The notes below the pieces were generated by a model, which saw nothing but the letters and a program-made list of their open reading frames with translations, searched no databases and had not been told where the DNA came from. From Symsagittifera roscoffensis (taxonomy: Eukaryota > Xenacoelomorpha > Acoela > Convolutidae): a stretch of 64,000 nt of DNA. The position numbers were made by a program, and so were the translations under genes. The DNA lies in the NCBI RefSeq assembly GCF_963678635.1, contig NC_087063.1:22698701-22762700 (forward strand). Reading direction: 5' to 3'. Of this stretch, positions 27,700 through 37,348 are shown one piece after another (within the stretch, counting starts at the first letter, position 1; each line of letters starts with the position of its first letter).

Positions 27700-29900
27700 G
27701 TCATCGCAAGGTTTGTACCAACTGGATTCGCACCAGTGTTTGTCCTGTTATAGTTACCATAATTGCTGTAACGGTTTTGCGCCCTCGGCTTTATGAGCAA
27801 ATACTCGCGTGACTTCATGCACAAATCATCGGGCGTGGGTACCTGGTCAAGTGACAGGGTGAAGTGTGTGGCCAACATCGTCTTCAACTCCTCACTCCTT
27901 ACTCCGTCCATGAACTTCGAAGCAATCGCCAAGTTTCGCTCGGATTTTCTCTCATCGGGATTGCTTCTCCTCCTAAGCAATTCAAGGTCGTCCAAAAATT
28001 TATCTATGGATACGTCATCTCTTTGACGCCTCTTTTCGAACTTCACCATAGCCTGGTGCCCTTGTACTCCAGAGCCGAAACGATTCAGGAGGATGTCGAA
28101 TATCTTGCGAGCGCTGTCTCTCTCATTGGCTCTTTTCGCCATTACACAACTCAGTGCAGTACCCTCCAGGTTGCTCGTTAGCGCGCTGCACTCTTGTTTC
28201 TTGGAGAGACTCTCTTCCTCAAAGTGTAACTTCATCACCTCTATCCAAGTATTAATGCAGCCGTCGGACTCGTCTTTGTATGACTTCGGCTTTTTCAGTG
28301 TCTTTCTTGACCTTTCTCCTCTCTCGGTTGACTTCGAGAGTTTGGTGATGAATGTTTCTAGAGATCTGTTCAGAGGCTCAAACATCGAAGCATACATCGT
28401 CGTGTCCTGTGAGACTGTAGTCAGATCTGGCACTGAACTGACTTGTGGCACAGTCGGCAACCTTGTCTCCGGGGTAGCATCTGCCTCCGGCGGGATTTGG
28501 TTCGTCCAGCCAGGCCTCGACGGGGCTGCCCTTGGCCGCTCCTTGTTTCTAGGTTCGTAGTTCGTTCTCGAGCTTTGCTGGGCTCTGGCATTGCTGCCCG
28601 TACCATCTCCATCAATCGCATGGCGTGAGTGCTCCCTTTGGTTGGAACGCTCCTGCCAATTGCTCCCATTCAGGATCGCGTCAAGCTTCCGCATCATCAA
28701 GTCAGACTTGGCATCTAACCTTTTCTCCAGGCTAGTCATCGTGTGGGCGTAGGTACCATCATGATCGTTCAACAATCGCTCGATCTCTTTCGTCATCCTA
28801 GCCTCTCTTTCCTGTGACTCCTTGTTTGCCTGTGCCAGGCTCTCCGCTAGGCATTGATCGTTGTTGCGAATCAATTGAGCCTGATCAACCCTCGCCTGCG
28901 ACTTCGCGTGCGTTAGTTCATCTCTCAGATTCTCTCGACCCTGGTGAGCTCTCTCGTCAACCTGATCTATTCTCTTAGTCATGTCCCGTCTCAGTTCATC
29001 CAGACCATTCATTACGCCAGTGAACATGTCACTTATGTCGCCAGTGGCCCCAAATGACGGGGTTAGTCCCAAAGAAGATGAGGTCAACTGCGGCTGCAGC
29101 CTGGTGCTTGATGACGCACCGCCTTTTTGCTTGCTCATCAACGTCATCAACTTGTCGAACGTTGATGACGCTCCCATCGTTATCCCATCTGACATGGGCC
29201 TGGTCGGCGAGGCGGACGACGCCTTCCTGCTCATGTCGTTCCTTGGGCACGGTGTGAAGTTCACATCCGGATGGGTTATCTCCGGGTAGTCATAACTGGA
29301 AGATAAACATTCAGTTCGTAGTGACGCCATGCGCTCATCGTACAAAGACTTCCAACTCTTCTTGGCCTTCGAACCCGGTTGTTCTTCACTCGGGCTTATA
29401 CTCGACATCATCGCGTTGTTACTCTGCTTGGCCAGAGATGAGTGGGTATTAGCCGAATGTGAATATTCTCTCCTCCACCTATGACTCTTGGTCTCCGATT
29501 TGGACATTCCCTTGAATAAAACTTCCTCTCGCGGCTCGACCTCGGAACTCTCCGAGGTCTCCTCCGTCCTCTCGACTTCCTCCCGCTCGAGGTCCTCGCT
29601 TGGCTCAAAGTCGGGTTGAATAAGCGTCCGTTCTCCTTCGTCAAAAGGGTCCACAAGCGCGTCGCTCGCGGTTCCGGCCTCGGCGCTCCGCCTTTGATCG
29701 CCATCGAGGTTTTTTTCGCTCCTTAATTTCATTTCGCTCACTGAAAGATCAGGTTGACCTTTAGTCGATTCGGTTTTGGCAAACACGTCGGAGGCGCTGC
29801 TAAACGAGGACTGACTACGCCTAGTTTTAAATTTTCGCTTGCTGCCCCTGTTCAGCCTGGGAATCTTAGTAGTCGATCCTAACGAGTCCCTGCGCTGCAT
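27618..29900 (-). CDS. gag: Element 2 gag
   Basis: 760 codons from an ATG at 29,900; the frame is open 19 codons further upstream but only with a TTG. The N-terminus is basic and Ser/Arg-rich (PRLNRGSKRKFKTRRSQ), followed by an acidic disordered region. Residues about 305-405 form a probable coiled coil (ELRRDMTKRIDQVDER, ARMTKEIERLLNDHDG). A gag capsid-like core matches element 1 (FKDDSDG/YKDESDGCI..W.EVM.LH, NRFGSG..GHQAM..FEKRRQRDD). The last about 20 codons are nonsense because the true continuation (WYKPCDDMDTRRSC) lies in the -1 frame. Gag and pol overlap by 82 bases. In element 1 the same junction is in one frame, so I favour a one-base loss over programmed frameshifting. Confidence 0.85.
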   Translation of the reverse strand: MQRRDSLGSTTKIPRLNRGSKRKFKTRRSQSSFSSASDVFAKTESTKGQPDLSVSEMKLRSEKNLDGDQRRSAEAGTASDALVDPFDEGERTLIQPDFEPSEDLEREEVERTEETSESSEVEPREEVLFKGMSKSETKSHRWRREYSHSANTHSSLAKQSNNAMMSSISPSEEQPGSKAKKSWKSLYDERMASLRTECLSSSYDYPEITHPDVNFTPCPRNDMSRKASSASPTRPMSDGITMGASSTFDKLMTLMSKQKGGASSSTRLQPQLTSSSLGLTPSFGATGDISDMFTGVMNGLDELRRDMTKRIDQVDERAHQGRENLRDELTHAKSQARVDQAQLIRNNDQCLAESLAQANKESQEREARMTKEIERLLNDHDGTYAHTMTSLEKRLDAKSDLMMRKLDAILNGSNWQERSNQREHSRHAIDGDGTGSNARAQQSSRTNYEPRNKERPRAAPSRPGWTNQIPPEADATPETRLPTVPQVSSVPDLTTVSQDTTMYASMFEPLNRSLETFITKLSKSTERGERSRKTLKKPKSYKDESDGCINTWIEVMKLHFEEESLSKKQECSALTSNLEGTALSCVMAKRANERDSARKIFDILLNRFGSGVQGHQAMVKFEKRRQRDDVSIDKFLDDLELLRRRSNPDERKSERNLAIASKFMDGVRSEELKTMLATHFTLSLDQVPTPDDLCMKSREYLLIKPRAQNRYSNYGNYNRTNTGANPVGTNLAMTWIRGDRVRIVVRRTITFPRVLHTNRT

Positions 29901-30310
29901 TTTTTGTGACAAAAAACAATATTCGTATGATTTAATGGCGATGCACACGTACCGCAAACAAGTTCAAGTTAAATTACTTAACGCTACCTCTTCGATCTCG
30001 TAAGTATCAAGGATGTCTCTTAAGTTTCTCAATGACAATCTTAGTGACTCAGCTAGAGTTACACACACAGGGCCTGCTCAGTATTGATATAATGCTAACT
30101 CAACCCTGTTGTATAGTATAAGAGTATCAAAAAATTTTCACAAGATATAATCAACACACAAAACACAATGGATAACCAGATAAGAATATCCTACAGGTGA
30201 CAGCGACATTTTGTCAGTATCAATTTATCGCCACACAATTTATCAAGTCACTACTTTGTTAAAATTAAACAATCTTTAATAAAAAGCAGTGATGATTCAG
30301 AAACATATCA

Positions 30311-30676
30311 ATAAAACTTAGTCTTAAAGAAAAAGACTTCCCTCAATCGGAATGATCCGAAAGAACAAAGCCCAGGACACAGTCTTCTCAAGTGGGTGTG
30401 TATTTGCCTAGTACACCCACCGAGGTCTTCTTTCAGGTGCCCTGCGATTGCCCGAGCTGTCCTATTAAGTAGCTCAAGGCAACCTCTGATCGAAAATTTC
30501 TTAAGTCTAAGAAAAAGCTCCCCCACACCCGGACTGCTCCAAGTGCACGAGAGTAGGGAACAACTTTTCTTCTCAAGTGAGTGTGTATTTGCCTAATACA
30601 CTCACCGAGGTATTCCTTTATTTGTTCCCGGATTGCCCGAACTTTCCTATTAAGTAGCTCAAGGCAACCACACAAC
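30311..30676 (-). repeat. Two tandem 180-bp repeats, each with a conserved hairpin
   Basis: Copy 1 is about 30,311-30,480 and copy 2 about 30,498-30,671. Shared blocks: CTTCTCAAGTG, GTGTATTTGCCTA, CACCGAGGT, ATTGCCCGA and CCTATTAAGTAGCTCAAGGC. In each copy GTG(G/A)GTGT pairs with ACAC(C/T)CAC around a 13-base loop (30,392-30,420 and 30,577-30,605). The differing bases compensate each other. Placed about 400-600 bases upstream of gag, this could be a packaging or translation-control RNA element. Confidence 0.85.
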
Positions 30677-30894
30677 CAAAATCACAACCAAAAAAAAATA
30701 TTTTTGTTCGGGTACTTCTGATACACCCGATCTAGAATCCAAAGTTGATCACGACTTTCCGGGCCAAAATGGGCTCCTATGATCCTAATAAGCACACCTA
30801 ATATCCTAATATAGTCCTTATTAAATGGATATTTCCCGTCTCCCAAATTGCCACAGAAGGTTTCCTCAAGTTTCTAACAATGAGGGTTGCTAAG

Positions 30895-33000
30895 ATGTTT
30901 AAGTCACTCCGGTTGGTTACTTCGGAGGGTTGTTAAGACACTTAGCCTACCTCGGAGGGTTACTTCGGAGGGTACCTTAATCACCCAAATTACTTCGGAG
31001 GGTCCCCTTAAATTTACTAAGGAGGGTCAATAAGATGCTTAATATGCTCCGGAGGGTTACTTCGGAGGGTACCTCCAAAATTTTCAAATTTCTGAACCTC
31101 AATTAGAGGGCCTTCAATTAACTTCAGGAAGCGTCAAAACAAGCTAAATTCTCTATGGGGGGCTGTCTTAACTTCTTTGGATGATCTCGTGGAAATTTTC
31201 CACTAAGGAGGGTTGCTAAGGGGTTTAGCTGACTCCGGAGGGGTACTTCGGAGGGTTCCCCAAGAATCAAGAAAAAAGGTTATGTTACCGCGATAAAGTC
31301 TCCAAAAGCAGTCCACGTGACTTAAAACCAGGTTGGCTGACACGGTCAACCTTCCCAGTTGGATAAAAAGGTGCTTTTGATAAAATTTTCTGCCGCTCGG
31401 AGGGTTACCTGTAATTTGGACCCTCCGAACCAACAAATTCTAAAACATTTTTCTTTTCCGACATTATCAACCCAAAAACGGTTGCGGTCCGGAAAAGTGG
31501 TTCAAAACATCGACTTATGGTACCAAATTTATCCCGATCGGTTGGCTAGTCTTTGAGAAATTGCCAAAAACGTGTTTATATAAACGGCCTTTTTTCACCA
31601 CCTATATAGGTTCTGAGAAACTTTTTCCGCAATTCCAATTGAAAGTGCCTAAAAATAATTGAAACGAGCGTAGTAGCCCTGTGCGGCACTGGAATAGTGC
31701 AAAAAACCGGATCAAAATTGGTTTGGAGACAAAAATTTGGCCAATAACTATCAAATTTGTACCCTCCGATTCCTTCCTTTTCCAATCCTTAAGTCGTTAG
31801 CTCTATCTACGGAGCTAATCGGAGGGTTACTCAAGAATTTTTCTGGCAGCCGAGCACGTTATGCTAGCACGCTCCTAATACAAAAAATTTAATTGCTCTA
31901 ACTCTAAAAACTCAAAAACTCTATCCCCAAAACAGATTGACAAAATTCAGAAAATTATCAAAATTTTGATCGAAAAATTTTGGTTTTTTCCAACTTCTAC
32001 CTAGTCTTTTCTCACGCAATTTCTCTAGTTAGGGGGATCGAACTACGTAGCTACTCCCTATATAAAAGCTTTTTGCTGTTCGGAAAAGCTCGGATATCCA
32101 AAAATTTGGGGGTCTAAAATTTTGTCAAAAATCAGTAACTTTCGACAAAATTTTGGTGTTTCTTGGGTCTAAATAGGAGATAAGTAATATATATTAAGGA
32201 CAATAATCTATTAGCAGTCGTTAATTACTTTTACTATACCCTCCTTTGCACCAAAATACCCGAATTAAGACCCTTAACTCGGAAATTTGTAATCGATGGA
32301 GGGTACAATCGGACCGCGCCAATCGTGCCCCCCACCACTTAAGTTTTAATGAAATAGTACCCGAACGATACTAAAATTGTTTCAACGATACCCAACAGTC
32401 GTTGTGGATGTTGTCCCTATGTCCCTGTTGAGTGTGGAACACGTCGGTCAGCTTGCCACTCTACCCTCCGGTCACCGGCAAAATCACCATTAACGTGCTT
32501 AAACACTCAAATTACACTCGAGGGAGGGTATCCAACCCTTCACCAAAACACACAATCTTTCTATCAGAAACGATATAAATTAATCTGAAACAACAACAAA
32601 TAGGAAGGTCAGATCACATCTCGTCCGGAAATAACATATAAACTGTCACTTTACGTTTTTTACTGTTTTTGGTCTTTTTTGGATTTTTTTACTGTTTTTT
32701 TTTGTTTTTTTTTTGTTTTCAAATAAAATTGTTTTTGGCTTTTTGTTGATTATACACTATTTTTGTTTGGTTTTACGCTTTCTCTTTAATTGATTTTGGT
32801 CCCGGGACCTTGGGACAAGCGGGCTCATGACTTCCCACCTAACCCTCCGGCCCCCGGAATTTTCGGTGTTAACTAAGTTAAAAAGCTAAATAGTACCAGA
32901 CGGAGGGTACGCACCTTCCCCCTAGTACAATACAGGTCATTAAGGCCTCTAACTCGGGCATACGACCGGAGCGGAGGGTTCGTCGCTGAAACGCTTGCTG
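30895..33000. repeat. Dispersed CGGAGGGT motifs in the leader of element 2
   Basis: About twenty occurrences of CGGAGGGT, close variants or their complement ACCCTCCG. They are often paired as CTCCGGAGGGTTACTTCGGAGGGTACC (for example near 30,952, 31,045 and 31,233), mostly on the + strand below 31,410 and on both strands after. On the element RNA the dominant form is ACCCTCCG. It looks like a decayed short-period repeat or a multimerised binding site. Confidence 0.7.
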
Positions 33001-33030
33001 ATCATGATGGTCTTATGCCTTTGACAGGCC

Positions 33031-33045
33031 CACCCAGGAGCGCCA
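33031..33045 (-). promoter_or_regulatory. Primer-binding site of element 2
   Basis: Minus strand TGGCGCTCCTGGGTG, identical to the site of element 1, 12 bases inside the LTR. The surrounding sequence has diverged (TCTATGTAACATTCG against CTATGTAACATTCG, then little similarity), so conservation of these 15 bases fits selection for tRNA pairing. Confidence 0.85.
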
Positions 33046-33057
33046 TAAAAACGTCTA

Positions 33058-33941
33058 TGTAACATTCGCCCAAATACTACACAGCGACGGAGCGTAGAAA
33101 AAGTACCTATTAACGACTGGCAGGCGTCAGTTACCTTAATCCTACTCGTTTTTCACCGTCTCGACCTTGCCAGTTGATTTTCTGGTCTGTTTAGGGCTAA
33201 GTAAAAAGTTACTCTTTTTAGGCCATCAGTCAAACGACTTTTGATCAGCTTTCGTTTACATGCGAACACAACCACATAGCTGAGTCTCGGATCCTCAGAC
33301 TACGTGATTGCCATTAAAAACACGGCTCGAACAACCTATTTTAACATGTTTTTGTGTGACAGTTCTATATTAAATCCATTGGAGATGGATTGACCCTTTC
33401 CTCTTTCTAGCTACTCATATTCTAAAATATCAAATTATACCGGTGTTAATTCAGACTTCTACGACATCCAAGTAGCTACAAAGTTAGTTTTATATAGTCC
33501 CTTTACATAAAACAGTCTCTGGGGGACCAAGCCTCCGCTCCCGTAATCTTCCTGAGATAACGTTCTTATCTCTTCCAATTTATGGCACGTGAGGGTTCCG
33601 TGGAATATTCCTTCCCCACTGAAGCTTCCTTCTCCACCAACTTCCGCAGCTAAGAGTCTTATCTAGTGTTGTTGCCACGATAAGAGGCTTCGTGTTTTTC
33701 GTCTCTTGTGCCACCGTTTTCCACAATATTTGTCGTTGTTCTGTTTTTTCGTCGTTTTTCGTCAAAATGGCCGTCTTTTTTGTATTTCTGAGAAATATCC
33801 ACAATTCAATCGAAACTTTAAAAATAAGAATTCTAGAATATTCCTACCCTCCTTCGCAATACTTTTTCGTTAATAAGGCCTTTATTCGTTTTTTTCTCGT
33901 GTAGCCGGAAGGTTGCGCTGTGCCTATCTGGCAGAATGGCA
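33058..33941 (-). repeat. 5' LTR of element 2 (884 bp)
   Basis: On the + strand TGTAACATTCG ... CAGAATGGCA; in element orientation it starts TGCCATTC and ends GTTACA. The inner end sits 12 bases from the PBS. The outer 184 bases recur at 10,113-10,296. The boundary bases TG and CA agree with LTR convention. I could not find a target-site duplication because the other end of the element is a recombinant LTR. Outside the LTR the sequence (TAGGGCTAC) is unrelated to that at the other end. Confidence 0.8.
33488..33496 (-). promoter_or_regulatory. Candidate TATA box in the 5' LTR of element 2
   Basis: Minus strand TATATAAAA, about 430 bases before the LTR/PBS boundary. Its place corresponds to that of the TATAAAA in the LTR of element 1, which supports a shared U3 promoter layout. 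Confidence 0.45.
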
Positions 33942-34127
33942 TAGGGCTACAAGCCGAGCCTGGGATTATTCCACAAGGGGTTAGGGAGTCAACTACGTTA
34001 CATCCCGCAGGAGCTACCTACCAACAGCCCATGGGACGAACGTCAAACCCTCTGGTTGCTTCTGATCGATCCTGTGGAGGTGTCGTGGCTCTAAAACAGA
34101 AAAAAAAAACATTTTCTGTACTGTAGT
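33942..34127. other. Flank of element 2
   Basis: About 190 bases next to the outer LTR end, richer in G+C than what follows. A short + strand frame runs through it from the LTR (33,920-34,126) but matches nothing I know and starts inside the LTR, so I do not call a gene. Confidence 0.4.
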
Positions 34128-35950
34128 AAATATCAGTCATTTAATCTGAAAAACTTTCTGCCAAGGAAACACGCGAGTCGTTAGGTATTATCTTGACGTT
34201 AGGTACTCCTTGTTGTTTTTCCTCAGCTTGACGGGGCGGTTAAGGGTAAAAAAGGAAAATTGACTGGATGAAAAGGGACTGAACTAACCCATTATAAAGG
34301 CCTACAATTTTATAGACGAAGAAAAATTTATTACATATTCAGTTTCAAAACAAATATTAAATCTAGCTAACTCGCTGAAAATTCGAGCTCTGAAAGCGGC
34401 TCACCAACAGACTCCCCAGACCAGGAACTCCTACCCAAAGACCGGAGATCTATTTGACAGACCCGTCTCTAAAACCCCTCAAAGGGTGCTCGACAAACAA
34501 GCACGAACATCCAACATATCACATCTATCACATCTATTTATCAAAAAAATCAAGCTAAAAAGAAAAATATCAAAAATTCTCTAGAAAAAACTAAAGCCAT
34601 CATCACAAATAAGACTAGTTTTAAAAACAGGCCCTAGACAATAAATTGTGAAATAAGCATCGGAAGTAATTTGAGAAGCGGTAACAATTACCTTGGCAGA
34701 AACCTTATAAGCCAAAACAAAATCAACAAGGTTTTAGTTTTTTACCTGGACCTCAAAACACAAAGTTTTTGCTCATCAAACGAAACCAATTGGGGCAACT
34801 AAGTCAATATATTAAAGCAAAATTTCTAATAAGCCCGAAGAAAGAAAAAATTGAAAAACTTAAGACAAATAAGAAGTTATTAAGCCCCCCCTCGCCCTCT
34901 AAACACAGATACGCACACTGACATACACTTTTCTTAGCTCTTCAGAGGACGCAATATGAGGCCAATAAGCCGATATAATGTACTAGTTGAAGGGCTTTTG
35001 TGCACAAAGCACAGGGAATTTTCCACCCTCAGTTATTTGTTCTTAAGGGATGTTTTACCTCTACTGTAGTTCAGTGTGCAATCGCAAGCAATTCTTCATG
35101 TGCACTTGTTCATTTTGTTCATAGTTCATAGCTTACATTTTTCCGTGTTTGGCCTGAAACTATAGTCTTTTTCTGATAGATTTTTCTAAGGTCTCGGAGC
35201 ACTATCTTGTAGTCGTCGGCTAGGTTTTTATCATCTAATACCGAACGTTTATTTTGCATTCAAGCTTTTTTACTAGCGTCTCTATTGTTTCAACAAAAAG
35301 CGGACATAAAAATGAAATTTCCGTAAAAAAGATAACTCGGTTTACTGTAGGCGCAATGAGTATATTTGTACAACTCCGGGTGGTTCGAAAAAACGTGATT
35401 CAGTATAGTTTTCTTTTTAGCGAACTAAATGCATTACTAAAATCTAATTTAAGTAAAACTCAGCACTTCGAGTTGTCATCACGCTCTATCAAATTTAAAA
35501 AGGAGTGTGCAGCAATTTCAGCTAGTTTAGTATATCAACCTGCTTGATAGCTCGCAAAAAAAATTTGTCGCTCTGCGAGAACCTTGCTTCCTGCGCATTT
35601 AGACAGGATGCGTCTGAGCTAGTTGTCGACGACAATAGGTCGCAAACCACCGTCTGTTTTTAATAGGGCGATAAATTGGTTCCAAAAAAAGTCTCAGCTC
35701 TTCGGGTAGTATGTCTTCTTCTATAAGATTTAGGAGCTAAGTGAGCCATTTCAAGAAATTGAACCCCGCATTGCCGATTGATTTGCTAATAAAGTCTTTA
35801 AAAACTTGGGCAACAAATTTTCCGGACTGGTTTTCGAACCATTTGGAAAATACATAACTGCTTTGTACACCTCGAACTCAGTTACGAAACAACTATCGAC
35901 TTTTACGTGTTGGGGCATTTATATCAGGTCTTTTTGGGTGTTTATCATCA
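34128..35950 (-). pseudogene. Decayed reverse transcriptase, family B, copy 1
   Basis: Translated in pieces on the minus strand. Near 35,690-35,580: FIALLKTDGGLRPIVVDN, stop, LRRILSKCAGSK. Near 35,470-35,410: LLKLDFSNAF (RT motif A). Then ELYKYTHCAYSKPSYLFYG, and near 35,235 NLADDYKIVLRDLRKI (the xDD box and following helix). Stops and shifts interrupt it, so it cannot make a protein. The series RPIxV..TLRR..K, KLDFSNAF, YSKPS, LxDD..xxVLxDL is typical of a non-LTR-type RT family widespread in invertebrates. The low-coordinate part is AT-rich, with a CA-rich stretch near 34,905-34,930. Confidence 0.7.
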
Positions 35951-37348
35951 CTAGAGTTATCATCACAAATTAGACTAGTTTTAAAAACAGGCCGAGACAA
36001 TAAAATGTGAAATTAGCTTAGGAAGTAATTTGAGAAGCGGTAACAATTACCTTGGCAGAAACCTTATCAGCCAAAAAAAATCAACAAAGTTTAAGATTTA
36101 TCATAAGGCCCCCTCACCCTCAAAACTCAAAAAACACAGACACGCACACACACATACACATTTGTTGCTCTTCAGAGGACGCAATATGAGGCCAAGAAGC
36201 CGATATAATGTACTAGTAGATGGGCTTTTGTGCGCAAAGCACAAGGAGCTTTCCACCGTCAGTTTTTGTTCTTTAGGGAAGTTTTGCCTCTACTGTAGTT
36301 CAGTGTGCAATCGCAAGCAATTCTTCATATGCACTTGTTCTTTAGTTCATAATTCATAGCTTAGATTTTTCGATAGTCTTTTTCTGATAGATTTTCCTAA
36401 GGTCTCATAGCAATATCTTGTCGTCGTCGGCTAGGTTTCCATCATCTAATACCAAACGTTTATTTTGCATTCAAGTTTTTTTTACTAGCGTCTCTATTGT
36501 TTCAGAGGGCATAAAAATGGAATTTCCGTAAGAAAGACAACTCGTTTTACTGTAGGCGCAATGAGTATATTTGTACTATCAAATTTATAAAGGAGTGTGC
36601 ATCAATTTCAGCTAGTTTAGTATATCAACCTCCTTGATAGCTCCCAAAAAAAATTTGTCGCTCTGCGAGAGCCTTGCTTCCTGTGCATTTAGAGGGGATG
36701 CGTCTGAGCGTGTTGTCGACGACAATAGGTCGCAAATCTCCTTCTATTTTTGAGAGGGCGATAAGTTGGCTCCAAAAAAAAGTTCTCAGCTGTTCGGGTA
36801 ATATATTTTCTTCTATAAGATTTCGGAGCTAAGTGAGCCATTTCAAGAAATTGAACCCCGCATTGCCGATTGATTTGCTAATAAAGTCATTAAAAACTTG
36901 GGCAACAATCTTTTCTGGACTGGATTTCGAACCATTTGGAAAATACATAACTGCTTGGTACACCTGGAACTCAGTTACAAAACAACCCTCAACGTTAACG
37001 TGTTGGGGTATTTACATCGGCTCTTTTTGAGTGTTTAGGTACCAGTTTTTTATAGATAGGAATCAAAAAAATTCTAATCTTGCCATCTGGAGCAGTCAGT
37101 TTTATTCCTCCCTTTATATTTCCCCTATCGAGCTTGCTGCTGATTAGCTTTATTCTCTGCCCGAGATCTGCATGGGGCCGCTTGACCCTTGAATAAGAGG
37201 TTTAGGCAGTGAAACAAAATTGGCTCCAATTTTTTTGTTTAAAATAGAACTCATAGCTGTAGTTTGCTTACGACCACTTCTACTGTGTTGTTCAAGAAAA
37301 AATAAAAAGGACGTCAGAAAAACCAGCCAAAAAGTAAAATTTTCTAGA
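35951..37348 (-). pseudogene. Decayed reverse transcriptase, family B, copy 2
   Basis: Same family as copy 1. The best upstream part is near 37,190-37,040, where the minus strand reads KLISSKLDRGNIKGGIKLTA then PDGKIRIFLI, a region that precedes the RT core in this family. Then come FEIQSRKDCCPSF and CGVQFLEMAHLAPKSYRR near 36,990-36,800, and an RPI/TLRR region near 36,780-36,650 broken by indels. Motif A is missing: sequence between about 36,575 and 36,580 joins distant parts, so a deletion removed it. A CACACACATACACA stretch lies at about 36,146. Confidence 0.65.

Larger units (their letters stand above)
29901..33030 (-). other. Untranslated leader of element 2 (about 3.1 kb)
   Basis: Between the PBS and gag. 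No reading frame is convincing. Closest to gag is a tandem 180-bp repeat with paired hairpins (30,311-30,676). Then comes a 2 kb stretch studded with CGGAGGGT motifs (30,895-33,000), T-rich tracts (32,650-32,770), and AT-rich filler. Its size and structured repeats are unusual for the family. Confidence 0.65.
10113..33941 (-). mobile_element. Giant Ty3/gypsy-type LTR retroelement 2 with an extra 8.9 kb coding block
   Basis: Minus-strand order: LTR (33,941-33,058), PBS (33,045-33,031), leader with structured repeats, gag (29,900-27,618), protease/RT/RNase H (27,699-24,457), RNase H end, integrase and macro-like domain (24,445-20,418). Then comes a block of six abutting reading frames (19,943-11,072), a noncoding stretch, and the start of a 3' LTR (10,296-10,113). 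That start is identical to the beginning of the 5' LTR at 183 of 184 positions. All genes share one strand, and the coding parts are visibly richer in G+C than the surrounding AT-rich DNA. At about 23.8 kb it is far larger than ordinary gypsy elements (5-10 kb). The rest of the 3' LTR seems to have been replaced by the LTR of element 1. Confidence 0.75.

Noticed and set aside
27618..27730. Programmed -1 frameshift between gag and pol of element 2
   Set aside because: No canonical slippery heptamer is seen at the overlap, and element 1 has the same junction in one frame; a one-base loss is simpler.
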